This document shows, piece by piece, positions 21,001 through 31,598 of a stretch of DNA of 64,000 nucleotides; positions within the stretch are counted from its first letter, which is position 1, and every line of letters begins with the position of its first letter. The DNA comes from Peribolospora baueri (Eukaryota > Basidiomycota > Peribolosporomycetes > Peribolosporales > Peribolosporaceae). The notes below the pieces were generated by a model. The model had not been told where the DNA came from. It searched no databases and saw nothing but the letters and a program-made list of their open reading frames with translations. A program made the position numbers and the translations under genes. The stretch covers positions 367,822-431,821 of the forward strand of contig JAMDHS010000006.1 of the NCBI GenBank assembly GCA_029717555.1, in the 5' to 3' direction.

Positions 21001-21999
21001 TAAGGTAGGCTGTCGAGCGCAAAACGGGTACAAGCAGGAGACGAGGGGGGCTCACTCAAACCGTTGCCAACGCCGGTGACGATCCTGGCGACGATTAGCT
21101 GTGGCAACGAATACGCAGTGGTCTGGAGGAGGGCACCTGTACGGTAATAGTCACACGCACATCGACGGGGGTCGAGGAGACGACGGATAGCCTTTGAGCC
21201 GATGGACATGGGACGCGTGGGACGCACGGAGACTCACCGATGATCATTATGACAGAGCCCCAGACGATGGTCTTCTTTCTACCCAAGGCGTCGCCGACCC
21301 AAAGACACGAGAGTGCGCCCATCAGGCAGCCCTGTGAGAGAACATGAGGGTGGGTGTCAGCGAGCGAGCGGGTTGGACGCGTCTAAGAGAGTCGTAAGTG
21401 GATGAGGAAACGCAGAACGCACGATCTCGTAGATGGCCACCGTGATGGCTTGTATCTTGTCTCCATTGCGGTTGGTCTGGTCGTTGTAGACGGTCTGAGG
21501 GAACTGCTGCTCAAAGTAGGTGTTGGTGAGAAGACCGGACTGGCGGGCAGGACGAGCGAAAGCGAATGGAAAGGTCAGCTGGGGTCGTTCATTCGAAGGA
21601 GCAGGAGTCTGGCTGTCTCGAGGCGACGCGCACATAAAGACCTGACCGAATGACCCGACGGACGAGACGGAGGGGAAGGACGGGACGGAGGGTGAGTGTC
21701 GGGTGCCGAGCTGTCCTTCATCCATGCGGGTGACGAGCAGGTCTGCTTACCCTGATCATATCCAAAGAGAGTGAAGCCCGTGCCAGCTGATTCGGTTCGG
21801 GGGGAGGAGCACGAAGGGACGCGACGGGCGCGGATGACGTCTCAGCAAGCGTGCCGCCGGCCGGGCAGGCGATGCATCGTCACGGGGCCGCCGGCGGACG
21901 AAGCAAGCAAGCACATGCGGGCTTTTGAGACGCTCCACTCCACTCACCCACAAAGGCGACAGCCGTGGCGAGATTTTGTCCTCTCAAGTTCTCCCACAT
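18039..21999 (-). CDS. MFS sugar-porter transporter with many microexons
   Basis: Twelve-span major-facilitator sugar:proton symporter or facilitator of the plasma membrane; the sugar is unknown. It starts at 21999 (MWENLRGQNLATAVAF). In order, sugar-porter signatures are GTGFTLFGYDQG, SGLLTNTYFEQQFP, GDALGRKKTIVWG, NTATIPVYQSEVSDANKRG, VETPRWLVKKGR, QQIGGIN-LITYYATVVYE, DTVGRRKLMMW, NTWFAIGWLGMTWLYPPEV and PETKGRSLEEMD. A roughly 80-residue charged C-terminal tail follows, and the stop is at 18039. I count about 22 exons for some 560 residues. Eight internal exons are 21 nt or shorter and are needed to keep both frame and motif: 21634-21641, 20214-20226, 20122-20133, 19881-19898, 19458-19476, 19053-19073, 18923-18939 and 18581-18591. 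The helix after GRRKLMMW looks a few residues short, so one exon near 19480-19720 may be missed. Family call is firm. Confidence 0.88.
18316..18342. repeat. A27 homopolymer in a transporter intron
   Basis: Twenty-seven A on plus, T27 on the coding strand. It lies in the last intron of the sugar transporter, about 28 bases before the CAG acceptor of the AYEDKRNPVW exon. Confidence 0.95.
19115..19144. repeat. A15G15 double homopolymer in a transporter intron
   Basis: Fifteen A followed directly by fifteen G, that is C15T15 on the coding strand, in the intron upstream of the 21-nt NWIFNFM exon of the sugar transporter. Confidence 0.95.
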
Positions 22000-23614
22000 G
22001 GTCGGCCTTGTCGTCAGTTTATTGTCGTGTCGTCGACGTTGTCGTCGTCGTCTTCTATCTGGAGCGACTCTAAAGCAAGCGAGCAAGCGAGCAGGCTGGG
22101 GAGCGCGGCGAGCGACTGGGAAAAGGTGAGTGAGACGGGCCGAACCGGGCGTCAGTCGGAGGAGCGGAGGGAGGAGTCCGTCCGGCAAGGGGCGCCCTGT
22201 GGCCGTCCCGCTTTAACGGGCAGACGAGGCGCATCGGCGTCCTCGCAATCGTCACCCGACGTGGCAGGCGGGCGAGTGACCCGACAGGGGCCTGGTGCCC
22301 CTGCCCCTCGCCAGGGCGCCCCGTGGATGTGTGGAGGCGGGGAAGGGCGCGGGGACGATGGAGAGATGCACATGAGGATGGGGAACACCAAGGGTCAGTC
22401 AGACACAGTGCGAGTTTGCCGACCTTAGGCTCGTGCGGCGCACATCCGGAGGAAACGGCGAACGGCGTCTGGACGAAGAAGGTGCGTAACGGTGCATACG
22501 GACACTCGCGGAGGGAAATGGCAAAACGAAAGCGGTCAGCACGCACTCGCTTATGCGAAAGGGTAGGGCCCCCTTTTTTAATTCGGTTAGCCGTTCTGCA
22601 AGTGACCGAGTTGTATGTTCTGCGCACGAACATGACGACGTGCGTCGTTTGTCGTCGTCGTCGTCGTCGTCATCTCACAGACGGACCACCTCGCTATGAG
22701 CGCTCTCTGTATACGTCGGCGTACCGCAGCCGCGGCTCACGTGGTGGTACTGTGCGAGGGCGATAGAGGGACGAGGGGACGGATTCACCGAACAGGGCCC
22801 TCCTCGCCTCCACGATTCGATGCGGAGCGAGCTACTAGGCAAGAGAGAGGGGGGCCCCATTTCGAGGCACCAGTGCGTGTCGCCGAGCATCGTTCGTTCG
22901 TCGAGGGACGAATCGGAGTCGGACGAACGACGGACGAACCCCTCGGACCAAAGAAACTTGGACGACTTTTCTGGCGCGTCCCTAGGCGGTCCGCTATAGT
23001 TAGCTAGTTCGCGGCGTCTGTTGCGAGGTCCCAAGGCGCCCCACCACCTGACTTATTAGCTGCTTATGGTATGTCCATCCTCAATGTACCGTACTCACTC
23101 CGCCATTGAGATGAGATGAGACAGTGGCCAGGTTCAGATTCCGGCAACCAAGTCGGTTACTACACGACGTCCCTTCCGTCTCCGTCTGCGCTAGAGAGGA
23201 GAGACCAGAACTGATCTAGTGGTGCAAGAAACAACGGTCGGTCATCTACAAGAAAGAAAGAAATAAAGAACGACGGAACGGGAACGAAAAGAAAGGAGGG
23301 AGACAAGCTCAGATGGCGAAGAGGAACGGCAGGTAGCTAGTGATACAACCGAGTGGAAAATTCCACGATCGTTTTGCCCCGGCGCTTGCGGGACTTGTCG
23401 GGACGTGTGTGTATGCATTTGGGGAGGGGGGGGAAGCGGGAATCGCCGGTCCGCACTCCGAGATAGATATGGTAGATGAGTAGAGAGGAGGGGCGGTGGA
23501 GTTAGATGTCCAGCATCCGTGGTCCGAGGTGAGAAGAACATGAACGCGAGCACGAACGGACGAGTAGGGGCGAGTCGATGGGACGTGTGACAGAAACGGG
23601 ACGTGTGCGTGTAT
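22000..23614. other. Intergenic, upstream of the sugar transporter
   Basis: 1.6 kb between two minus-strand genes: the 3' flank of the mannosyltransferase gene and the promoter side of the transporter. A (GTC)n run lies at about 22646-22672. Overlapping ORFs here show no family motifs and I see no gene. Confidence 0.6.
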
Positions 23615-26600
23615 TCAGTAGAAACCTTTGCCATTGGGCTGTCCGCCTTCGTCGTAGCTACCGAGCCAAGGAAGGAGAATGAGGGCGGGGGAATGGATGG
23701 ATGGATGGACGCTCCGATCAGTGATACGAGACGACGACTCGCGTTTCGAAGCCGACTCACAAGTTGGGCTCGAAATTGATGAGACTGAGAACGAACGCAG
23801 GCAGGAGGTCGATCAGACGGACGGACGGACGGACGACGACGACCAGGTCAGCCAACGCGTCGAGGGTCGTCGGGCCAAGGCGACCAAGCGGTACACTACA
23901 CTTACTGTATGTTGTCAGACCACTGCGCAATCTCGAGCGGGTTCTGTTCAAAGTCGAGGTGAAGGTCGTCGTCCACGATGGGTAACGGCTTGGCCTTCTC
24001 CGGCTCCTCCTCCTCGCCTTCTGTGCGAGGGTCTTCCCAGCCAAAGTCGATCTGTACAGGGCGAAGGACGAAGGGTAAGGACGAATGAACGGGCCAGACG
24101 CCGACGGACGTCGAACCGACCGACCCGTAAACTCACACAAAGCGCAGAGACGATGCCTCCGTGGAAATAAGGGCGGAGGCCACGCTCCATCACCGCCCGT
24201 CGTCTCACGTCCCTTGCCGCCGGCTTGATCGCCCTGCCGTCGAAGCCCGCGTTGGCGAGTTGGTCCGCGTCGACATCTGAATGGGAGGCCAGGTGAAGAT
24301 GAAGGAGTGGTCAAGAGATCAGTCCCAGGGAGCGGAAGTGCAGGCCTACCAATCCGACTTCGGAACTCACCATGAATGCCCTCACTCCCATCGCCCTGTT
24401 CAGAGGCATGAAGCGCCTGCGCAGCCACCTTCTGTGCCGACGCTGCGCTTACGCCCTTCTCGCCGCCAGCGTGCCCGGTACCTCGGTCTCCTCCGCTGGG
24501 AGGAGGCAGCGCAGCGAGCGGTGGCGGGTCGTGGAAGTCGGGAAGGTACTTGTGGCGACCCCATGAGAAGCCACGTCCGACGCCGGAGGTAATTTGCTGG
24601 AAAGAAAGAGGGAGGGGGACGAGGAAAGATGAGCCAGGTCGATGAGGCAGTCAATCTCCGTTCCGTCTCACCTTGAGCAAGTTGTAATGGACGACTGTCG
24701 GGAGAGCGGCCCGGCATGCGACAAAACGAAAGCCGACACAATCAGTCGACGATTCAACGAACGACGATATCACGTTCCGGCAGCCCGGGGGGAGGGGACT
24801 CACACAACGGCTCGCCGAGATGGTCGTTCTGCAACATGGTGTGGGAGCAAAAATCGCCACTCAAGGTGCCCCTTGGGAGGGCGCCCGCGCTGACGTACCG
24901 ACCGGGCGTGGCCCACCGCTTGGCGAGGGCAAGAAAGGCGAAGCGGAAGGTGTCCTTGTCGCCGTCGGAGAAGTGGTACCAAAGCTTCCAGTCGAGGAGC
25001 ATAAAGTGGGCGGCGTAGAGCGCATCGAGGTGACGGCGCTTGTCGATCACCACCTGACCCGCCTCTTGCTCCCATTCGTCGCGACAATGGACGCCGATAA
25101 TCTGCCAGATCGGATTGGTCGGTTGAGTCTTCCAATAGTCGGGCCAGAACAGGGCTCCGAGGCGCTTGTATCCCGGCGCCTCGAAGAGATACTCTGGGTC
25201 ATGCTGGACAGAACGAAGAGAGATAAGCACGAGCGTCGACGGGTTTCGTAGATACCCGGTGCGGTGCGGTGCGGTGGCTCACCGAGGGTATAGAGTCACT
25301 GTCCAAGTAGAGCGCCTCTTCCCAACTGCTCTCTATGATCGCGCGCGCTTTGAGGTGCCACTGGAAGCGGAAAAAAGTAAAAGGGAAGAGAGCGCGGATG
25401 TCAGCTCCGAGCTAACTAGCCGCGATGACGAAATGGCGAAGACGCGGAGAAGCAACCCCCGACATGGACGCACGTTCTTCGTCCTCTTGTCGCTCTTTTT
25501 CGTTCCGCCAAGCTCGACGAGCGTGGCTTGGACGGCGGCCAGGTCGTTGTACACCGGATCACCCTCGGGCGGGGCTTCTCCGGGGAAATGGAAAATCTCG
25601 GCGGGGAGGGTGCAGTGGTGGTGCTTGCGGAGGATACGGAGGGTGAGCAGTACGCGGGAGATGGTATCTGCGTTGCCGGCCGTGAAGACTGTCCGAGGGG
25701 GGAGTGATGAGCGTCACCCCGCGTCCTCCTAGGGAGTGCTAGACTCACCCAAACCCCTCCCATGCGGCCTCCCAGATTCGAGCCCGCCGGGCGTCTTCTC
25801 AACCTTGCTCTTGGCGCTTCTCCACTGCGGGCCGAAGCCGCCATCGTCGGCGAGAATGCCGTTGGTGACGAGGTCCTGGAGAAAGCGCACCATGCTCATG
25901 CGAAGGTCGGCGATGGCGGTGGTATTGAACGAGCTCCACAGCTCGTAGCTCTTTAACGTCAGATCCTTATTGTGGTTCGGTTGGACGTGGTTGCAGGTCT
26001 GCGCGGCGGGGTAGGGTCACACGTGAGCGTGGTGAGACAGGGGGCCCGTCTCCTCCACTCCACGCACTTGCCGGGCTGGGCGCATGCTCGGAGCCCAGCA
26101 GAGGAAATGGCAGCAGCGGCGCACTCGGAGCCCAGCGAGGAATGACAGCAGCGACGCACCTGCAAGTTCTTCTTGACCCAATCCGGCGGCTGAAGGTCTC
26201 CCTTTCCGCCTGCGGATGATGGGAGACCGATCGCCTCGAGCCTTCCGAGCCTCTCCGACAAGCGGGCGTCGGTGGGCAGGGGTCCGTCCCAAGGGTCGTC
26301 CAATCGCAGAGAGTCGGCGCTGATGACGTCTCGGATGGACTGGAGGGAAAAGTGCAAGATGGGGAAGGCTCCATGGGGGTTGTTCGAAGGAGAGGAGGCG
26401 GGAGGGGACATGGGTGAGATGAGGTCGGAGACAGGAGAGGGCATGGGGGCGCCGGGGGAGGAAGGCTCGGCCCAAGGGCTTAATCCGGCGAGGTGGGAGA
26501 GCTTGTCCTTCAAGGAGGCGACCATGCTTTTTCGAAGAGAGGCGTCCGACGGCGGAGGCCGTACGGTCGAGTCGGAGTCGGCGTCATTGGTGGGAGAGAT

Positions 26601-26879
26601 GTGACTGAGACCTGCGACGTCGACGGCCAGCGGTACCACCTTTGCGTCTGTTCGACCGCCGTCCGACCTGGACTGTGCGCTGAGGAGGAGGACCCAGCAG
26701 AGAGCGCCAACGGTGAAGAGGAAGAGCGTTCTTCTTGCGTTGAGGTTGCGGAGGCGAAAAAGGGAAGAGAGGGCGCTGGCGGGCGGCCGTTGTCTGGTGT
26801 GAGCGTGGAAGGTGGGAGAGAAGGAGGCGGCGGAGGAGGGCGTATGGGCTGAGGGGAGGAGCGGTTTGAGGGAGGCCAT
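23615..26879 (-). CDS. Golgi mannosyltransferase-like protein (Mnn1/Mnn2 family)
   Basis: Type II membrane glycosyltransferase of the fungal Mnn1/Mnn2 (GT71, Mannosyl_trans3) family, which extends N- or O-linked mannans in the Golgi. It starts at 26879 with a Ser/Pro/Arg-rich cytosolic tail, then one signal-anchor helix (TLFLFTVGALCWVLLLSA, about residue 55-70), then a Ser/Pro-rich stem to about residue 240. Catalytic-domain pieces across several exons include TLKSYELWSSFN, NGILADDGGFGPQWR, IFHFPGEAPPEGDPVYND, EEALYLDSDSIPSHDPEYLF with the metal-binding DSD motif, RLGALFWPDYWKTQPTNPIW, EQEAGQVVIDKRRHLDAL and GDFCSHTMLQNDHLGEP. The C-terminus ends YDEGGQPNGKGFY at 23615. The acceptor-proximal part near 24130-24540 is Gly/Ala/Pro-rich and may be an insertion. 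Linkage and substrate cannot be told from the sequence; whether it is closer to Mnn1 or Mnn2 is open. Confidence 0.83.
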
Positions 26880-28320
26880 GGCGACAAGGTCGAGGCGAGG
26901 CGAGGCGAGGCGAGGCGAGCTGGCGCCGACGAAGCGGAGACGGGGGAGCAGTTGGGAGAGGGAGGCGAGCGAGAGGAGGAGCAAGGGCGGTATTAAAGCA
27001 AGAGGAGAGAAACTGGCAGCGAGCCGAGTGTGGAAGAAAGAGAAGGCGAGCGATCTGCGCAGCACCGACGGGGATCGGGATCGGCAGCAAGTCGGCGATG
27101 GGAGGCCGGAATAACGGAAGGGTGAGACGGATGGAGGGTGGCGGTGGTGGGCGCAGACGAGGGCGCGGGCGTCGGCGGCGGCGTCGGCGTCGACGGTGGT
27201 GGTGGTGTTGGTGATGGCGTTGGTGTTGGTGGAGAGAGAGACGAAGCAAATAAACGGACGATGACGGAATGAATGGGTCGATGCGACTGCGCCGTTATCT
27301 TGTTTGTCTCTCGCTCCGCTTGTCAGCACCCGCAATTTGTTCAGCTCGTCGTCGTCGATGACCACATCATCCATCCTTGCCCGACCTTGCTCTCGCTCTC
27401 GCTCTCACTCGTCGGCGTCCTGAGCCCGTCGGAAGCACTCAAGTGCACCGTGCAACCGCCGGGAAGTCACGTCGATGTAAGGTACACGAAGAAAGCAGGA
27501 GACAGACGTCCAGCATGATCATCTTGTATCTACATCTATCTACGTCCGCAAAGCCACACCAGCCACGGACGTCATCTCTCCCTCATCAGCCATTCATCTC
27601 TCCCTCATGAGCCACTCCGTCGCCGTCGCAGAAGCGCAAGCAAGCCACGACCGACACAGCTGGCGGACGACGACCGGAACCGAATCAGCCCCCGGATTCC
27701 ATCGACGGTTGCTCCGCACTCAAAACAAAACAAACCCTCCACAAACACCGTTCGTTGCGTGCCTCTTTTCTTTCTTTTCAGCCGACGAACGACCGTGGGC
27801 TGCTACGCACGCAGACACGGCCATGTCTTCCAAATTCCCAATCGACTCGTCCGCCGGTCGGTGTCGGGGATGGATAGAAAAGCTCAGGCTCAGGCCGACG
27901 GCGTATGCGATCCGATCCGTCTCCATCTCAACTAGCACAGGGTGGCCTGCCAGCAGGGTTGGACAACGCGTGCTTATCTGGCCAAGGTGTATCATCAATC
28001 GATCGAAACGTAGGGGACGACCTGAAGTGAGTGAGTGGTCCGAAACCCGTCCGTTGCCATGGCCATCGTTCTCCTCTTCTACCTCTTGGTCTTCTCCCGT
28101 TCACTGCAAGAGTGAGGAGGAGGGGAGACGGGACAACCAGGGCCTTCCTCGTCCGCTCCGATTTCACGCTGCGCAGACCGTTCCCTGAGGTAGAGGCGAG
28201 GCGATGCTCCGGGACGGTGACCCCCTTGCCGTCCGCCCGCCCCTCCCGGCCTCTTTTTCTCCCCGTCCTCCATCTCCCACTCGACTTTCAGACCCTGTCT
28301 TCGCCCAGGATTCGAGCTGG
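26880..28320. other. Intergenic, upstream of the mannosyltransferase gene
   Basis: 1.4 kb. The first 40 bases carry a GGCGA pentamer repeat (about 26892-26922), which would lie in the 5' leader. A GGTGTTGGTGATGG-rich tract lies at about 27180-27235. Several unsupported ORFs (for example plus 27607-28188) have no recognisable domain. No gene called. Confidence 0.55.
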
Positions 28321-28470
28321 TGTCGTAATGTGAGGATCACGGTGCACGTGCCAGATCTTGGATTCTCTCCAAAGGAGGGGAGACTGAGCAGGGGTTGTGC
28401 GGAAGTCGAAAAGAAGTGGAGAAGGGGAGGAGGTGGCCGATATAGGCAGTGTGAGGGTGGGGATTCCACA
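28321..28470 (-). mobile_element. Candidate LTR fragment of a Ty3/gypsy-like element
   Basis: Read on the minus strand, a purine-rich run (AGCGAGGGGGTGA) just after the degraded pol end is followed by TGTGGAATCC at 28470, and ACATTACGACA ends at 28321. This gives a roughly 150-bp TGT...ACA unit in the place expected for a 3' LTR, with a TATATC stretch inside. No second copy is visible in the window, so the boundaries are inference. Confidence 0.35.
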
Positions 28471-28489
28471 TCACCCCCTCGCTAAGACG

Positions 28490-28885
28490 CTTGTCCTCAA
28501 GCGGTGAAAGGAAGAGACTGCGGGGTGGAGGAAGGGGTAGGGGCGCACGTCGCCGGTCAACGACGGCGATCGTCGCCTCGCTTCGTCGCATCGTCTGCCC
28601 ACCACCACTCCGCCCAAGGAGCATCCCGCGAGGTTGAGGCGCTCGCCGTTGACAAGAAAATGTAGCACATGACCGTCGAGGGCCTCTAACTGGTAGGCGC
28701 CGTTTGCCACTCGTCGAGCGGATGATGAAAGGGCCGTCCCAGCGAGGTTCGAGCTTTTGTCGGCGGGAGAGGCGGAAACGAAAGACTCGGTCACCGACTT
28801 TGAAGCTGCGTTCGACGTAGGTGTCATCTTGACGTTCGGCCTGCCTCCTGGAGGCGTCCAAGAGCGCGTTCGTCCGCGGCACGTC
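28490..28885 (-). pseudogene. Decayed retrotransposon pol 3' end (integrase C-terminus)
   Basis: The minus strand encodes RSFKVGDRVFRFRL, RRQKLEPRWDGPFII and, in another frame, NGAYQLEALDGHVLHFLVNGERL. These match the C-terminal integrase tail of Ty3/gypsy-type elements (the VGD...KLEPRWDGPF...GAY.LE..DG pattern). A frameshift lies near 28690 between the two parts, and nothing recognisable of the protease, reverse transcriptase or integrase core is upstream, so this is a broken, truncated relic. Confidence 0.75.
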
Positions 28886-29110
28886 GGTGCTTCTAAGAAG
28901 AGACGAGTCTTCAACGGGAGGGAGGATAAAGCAGCAAGAAGAAACGGGTCTTCAACAAGAAAGAAACAAGTCTTCAAAGGCAGGGAGGATAAAGCGGCAA
29001 GAACACGTGGCAAAATGGAAAAGCGTGGGCGGAGAATCAGCGGTGGAAGATGAAAAAACAAGGAGAAAAGGGTCTTCAACAAGAGAAAAAAAAGCCTTCA
29101 ACGGGGAGGG
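28886..29110. repeat. Imperfect GTCTTCAAC / GGAGGATAAAGC repeats
   Basis: Next to the pol relic, GTCTTCAAC-like words recur at about 28908, 28949, 28972, 29073 and (as CCTTCAAC) 29094. GGGAGGATAAAGC(A/G)GCAAGAA occurs twice, about 60 bases apart. The array is purine-rich and degenerate. Confidence 0.7.
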
Positions 29111-29618
29111 AAGGTCGACAAGCAGCTCTGCAAGATGGGATACGATCTGAGCAACGATGACGACATAATGCTATGGATGCGGTCTTTCTTACGCTTCGAC
29201 ACCTGGACTAGTTGGGCTTCTCGTCCCCTTCTTCTTGCCTTGACGGTGAACAACAGACTTCAATTCGACTTTGCCGACGCGGCCATCGCCGAGCGTGCGC
29301 CTTCTCCATCCTGGCGCTAGCTCGAAGCAGGAACAGCATACGGCCAGGCCAGTCTAGTCGCGGTGAGCTGACCTGATTCCGCTGCTCATGTTCAGGACCC
29401 CCCTGTCCTCATTCCGTGATCGTGTCCACAATGGTAATCAGGGGAGTGCCGACAAAAACCAGTCCGAGGAAGGCAGCTAGCTGTGCGCTTCTACATGACA
29501 CACCTCGACCGGGGTTGATTTCCGACCACAGGTATCTACAAGACCTTTCACACGCCGAGACGACGTGGTGCCCCCTGAACGCGTCCTATAACTGCCCGTC
29601 CATTGCGCGACGTCGCGC
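29111..29618. other. Intergenic, 3' of CCS1
   Basis: About 500 bases between the repeat array and the CCS1 stop. It holds the CCS1 3' flank; no gene seen. Confidence 0.5.
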
Positions 29619-31089
29619 TCACAGGTTCGCCTGCTCATTTGCGTGCTCCCCCTTGTTAGCCGTGGTGCGGTTGGCAACCATCTTCGAGCTCGCCAGTCGC
29701 TCTTCTGCCCACATGGATTGGCCGGTGCAGGAGCAGACCTAAGTCGGCGAGGGAAAGGGAAGACATGGCAAGTGAGCGGATTAATTTTGCGAACAAAGGC
29801 TGTGGGAGACGGGACGGGAGAGGAACTTTCGAACGGACGAGGAGAGACTTAAATGCAAACTCACCGTCTTATCGTTCTCCCAAGCGCCCGCGCTTCTCGC
29901 GATCACGCCCGCCAGGATGCCCTTGGCGGCCTCCTTCGGCTCGCCCTGCTCCCTCTCTGCGACGACCATGGCGCGCCCGATGCACTCCCACACCTTCAGG
30001 TCGGTCTTCTCGACAAACAAATCGCCATAGCCCGCCTCATCCAGCTTGAGCTCTCCTATTTCCTTCATCACGGGACCCGTGCTCTTCGCGCCCTTGCTGA
30101 TGTTGCCTGTCTGAGCGACGTGCACGGAGTAGAGCTTGTTCTTAGCAGCCTCGGCGATGGGCGAAGAGATGAATGACGGATCGCCGCGTCGGACGGTGAG
30201 GTCAATGAGACACGTCGAGTCGTTCGCCTGAATCAGGCGCGCAATGCCGTGCACCTTTTGCGAGTGCTCCGGCGACTCCCAGGCGAGATTGTCTTGAGCG
30301 TCCGAGTGCGACTCGAAGATACATACTGCTGCACCCGAGTGGGTTCCTGAAGGGCAGATAGGGGCGCAAGGATGCACACGTGAGAAAAACGGGGAAGTAT
30401 TGTCGGCCGTTGCGATGATCGCCGCGCCTCCGGACCGTCCGTAGTCGGTTTGCTCGTATGAACCCACCATCTGTGGTTCCCGTGCCTCGGACGATGACCT
30501 GACGTCCGGTGTCTTTGAGCAACCTAGAGATTTTGGATGGCGGAGCTGCGATGAATGCATACGAGCAGGGAAGGAAAGACAAGAGCTCAGACGGCGATGC
30601 TTTGTCCGCGGGGTTTCGCACGAGCCCTCGGTGGACGCGAGGAAGGTACCTCTTACCTCTGCCCTCGACGACGACACGTTGGTCCTTCAAGTCAACGTCG
30701 TAGCGCTCAATGTCTGAGAATACGATGAGAACGGCGAGTCAGCAACATTCGACTCCAAGGGCAGGCGACCGCGCAGGTCTAATCTGGCACGAGGTCAACA
30801 GCCTGGGCGCCGGACGCTCGGCCGTTCAGCGCGCAGGACCGCGCGGCACTCACCATCCAAGGTGCGAAGCCGCTTTTGGATATCATCCACACAGTCCTCG
30901 CACTCCATGCTGACCGCGAACTCGGTCTGCGAGAGGAGTCGCGAATGGGGCGCATGTGGCAAACGAGGAGAGCGGGGCGGGTGCGAGATCCGGAGGAGGA
31001 TCAGCTAACATGGCCGTTGGTATGGGCACGCGGGGGCGATGCGAGCACGGGACAGAGTGACTCGCCTTGAACGACGTGGTAGCTGCCAT
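29619..31089 (-). CDS. CCS1: Copper chaperone for Cu/Zn superoxide dismutase
   Basis: Delivers copper to Sod1 and forms its disulfide, in cytosol and mitochondrial intermembrane space. Three classical domains are visible. First, an Atx1-like domain with the copper site M-x-C-x2-C (MECEDC) in EFAVSMECEDCVDDIQKR, followed by DLKDQRVVVEG and SKISRLLKDTGRQVIVRG. Second, a Sod1-like domain with GAAVCIFESHSD, VHGIARLIQAND, TGPVMKEIGELKLDEAG and GVIARSAGAWENDKTV. Third, a short C-terminal domain with the copper-transferring C-x-C (VCSCTGQSMWAEER), in a last exon ending at 29619. The start at 31089 is MAATTSFK. The first intron is best read with a GC donor (AAG|GCGAGT), because that puts TEFAVSMEC in phase. 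The second domain has a longer, Ser-rich entry than usual, so an intron near 30360-30470 is probable. Divergent to the DEAH helicase gene. Confidence 0.92.
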
Positions 31090-31598
31090 GATGGAAAGTG
31101 ATGGTGATGACGGCGAGTGATGGAGATAGAAGAATAACGTGAGTAGGTGTCGTTCCTTCTTTCCTTCCACTGAGCCGTCCGTCAGCCGATCACATCGAGA
31201 GCCATTTCCGCCTCGGCCGAGAGCCAACGTCAACGAAAAGATCCCCGCCGGCTGTCCTCAGACGCAACAGCGACTTGGTATTCGGCGTCCGTCAGGATCC
31301 GCGTCTATCTGTCCAGCTTTCTGGGACCTGGCTTGCAAGGCCATCCCGACGATCTCAGCAGCAACCATGGAGTCGCACGACGATGATGGCCGTCAGCCAA
31401 CGCACCGTGAAGTGAGGCGGCGCTGATTAGTAATCCACACTGCGACTTTTTTTTCCCGACTCTCGTTCCTTCAGGCGAAAACAAAGACCGGCGACGACCA
31501 CGTCCCGACATCGACTGTCTCATCCAAGTCCACTCCAAGACCTCAAGCACCGGTCGGAGCACGTTCCGCAAGGTCTCATCCGCGTCTCCTTGCCCGAC
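31090..31598. promoter_or_regulatory. Divergent promoter region, CCS1 / DEAH helicase
   Basis: 509 bases between the two start codons. A possible untranslated exon with ATG at 31366 and a GTGAGG donor (about 31411) precedes the helicase, but it joins out of frame, so I treat it as 5' leader. No named regulatory site. Confidence 0.45.

Noticed and set aside
22640-22680. GTC repeat near the sugar-transporter promoter as CRISPR or centromeric repeat
   Set aside because: It is a simple trinucleotide microsatellite with no spacers and no higher-order unit.
27607-28188. 193-codon plus-strand ORF upstream of the mannosyltransferase
   Set aside because: No domain and mixed composition; overlapping frames on both strands are equally long.
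31366-31430. Upstream exon (MESHDDDGRQ) as start of the DEAH helicase
   Set aside because: Its donor/acceptor pair joins in a frame that stops soon, not the helicase frame; taken as 5' leader.
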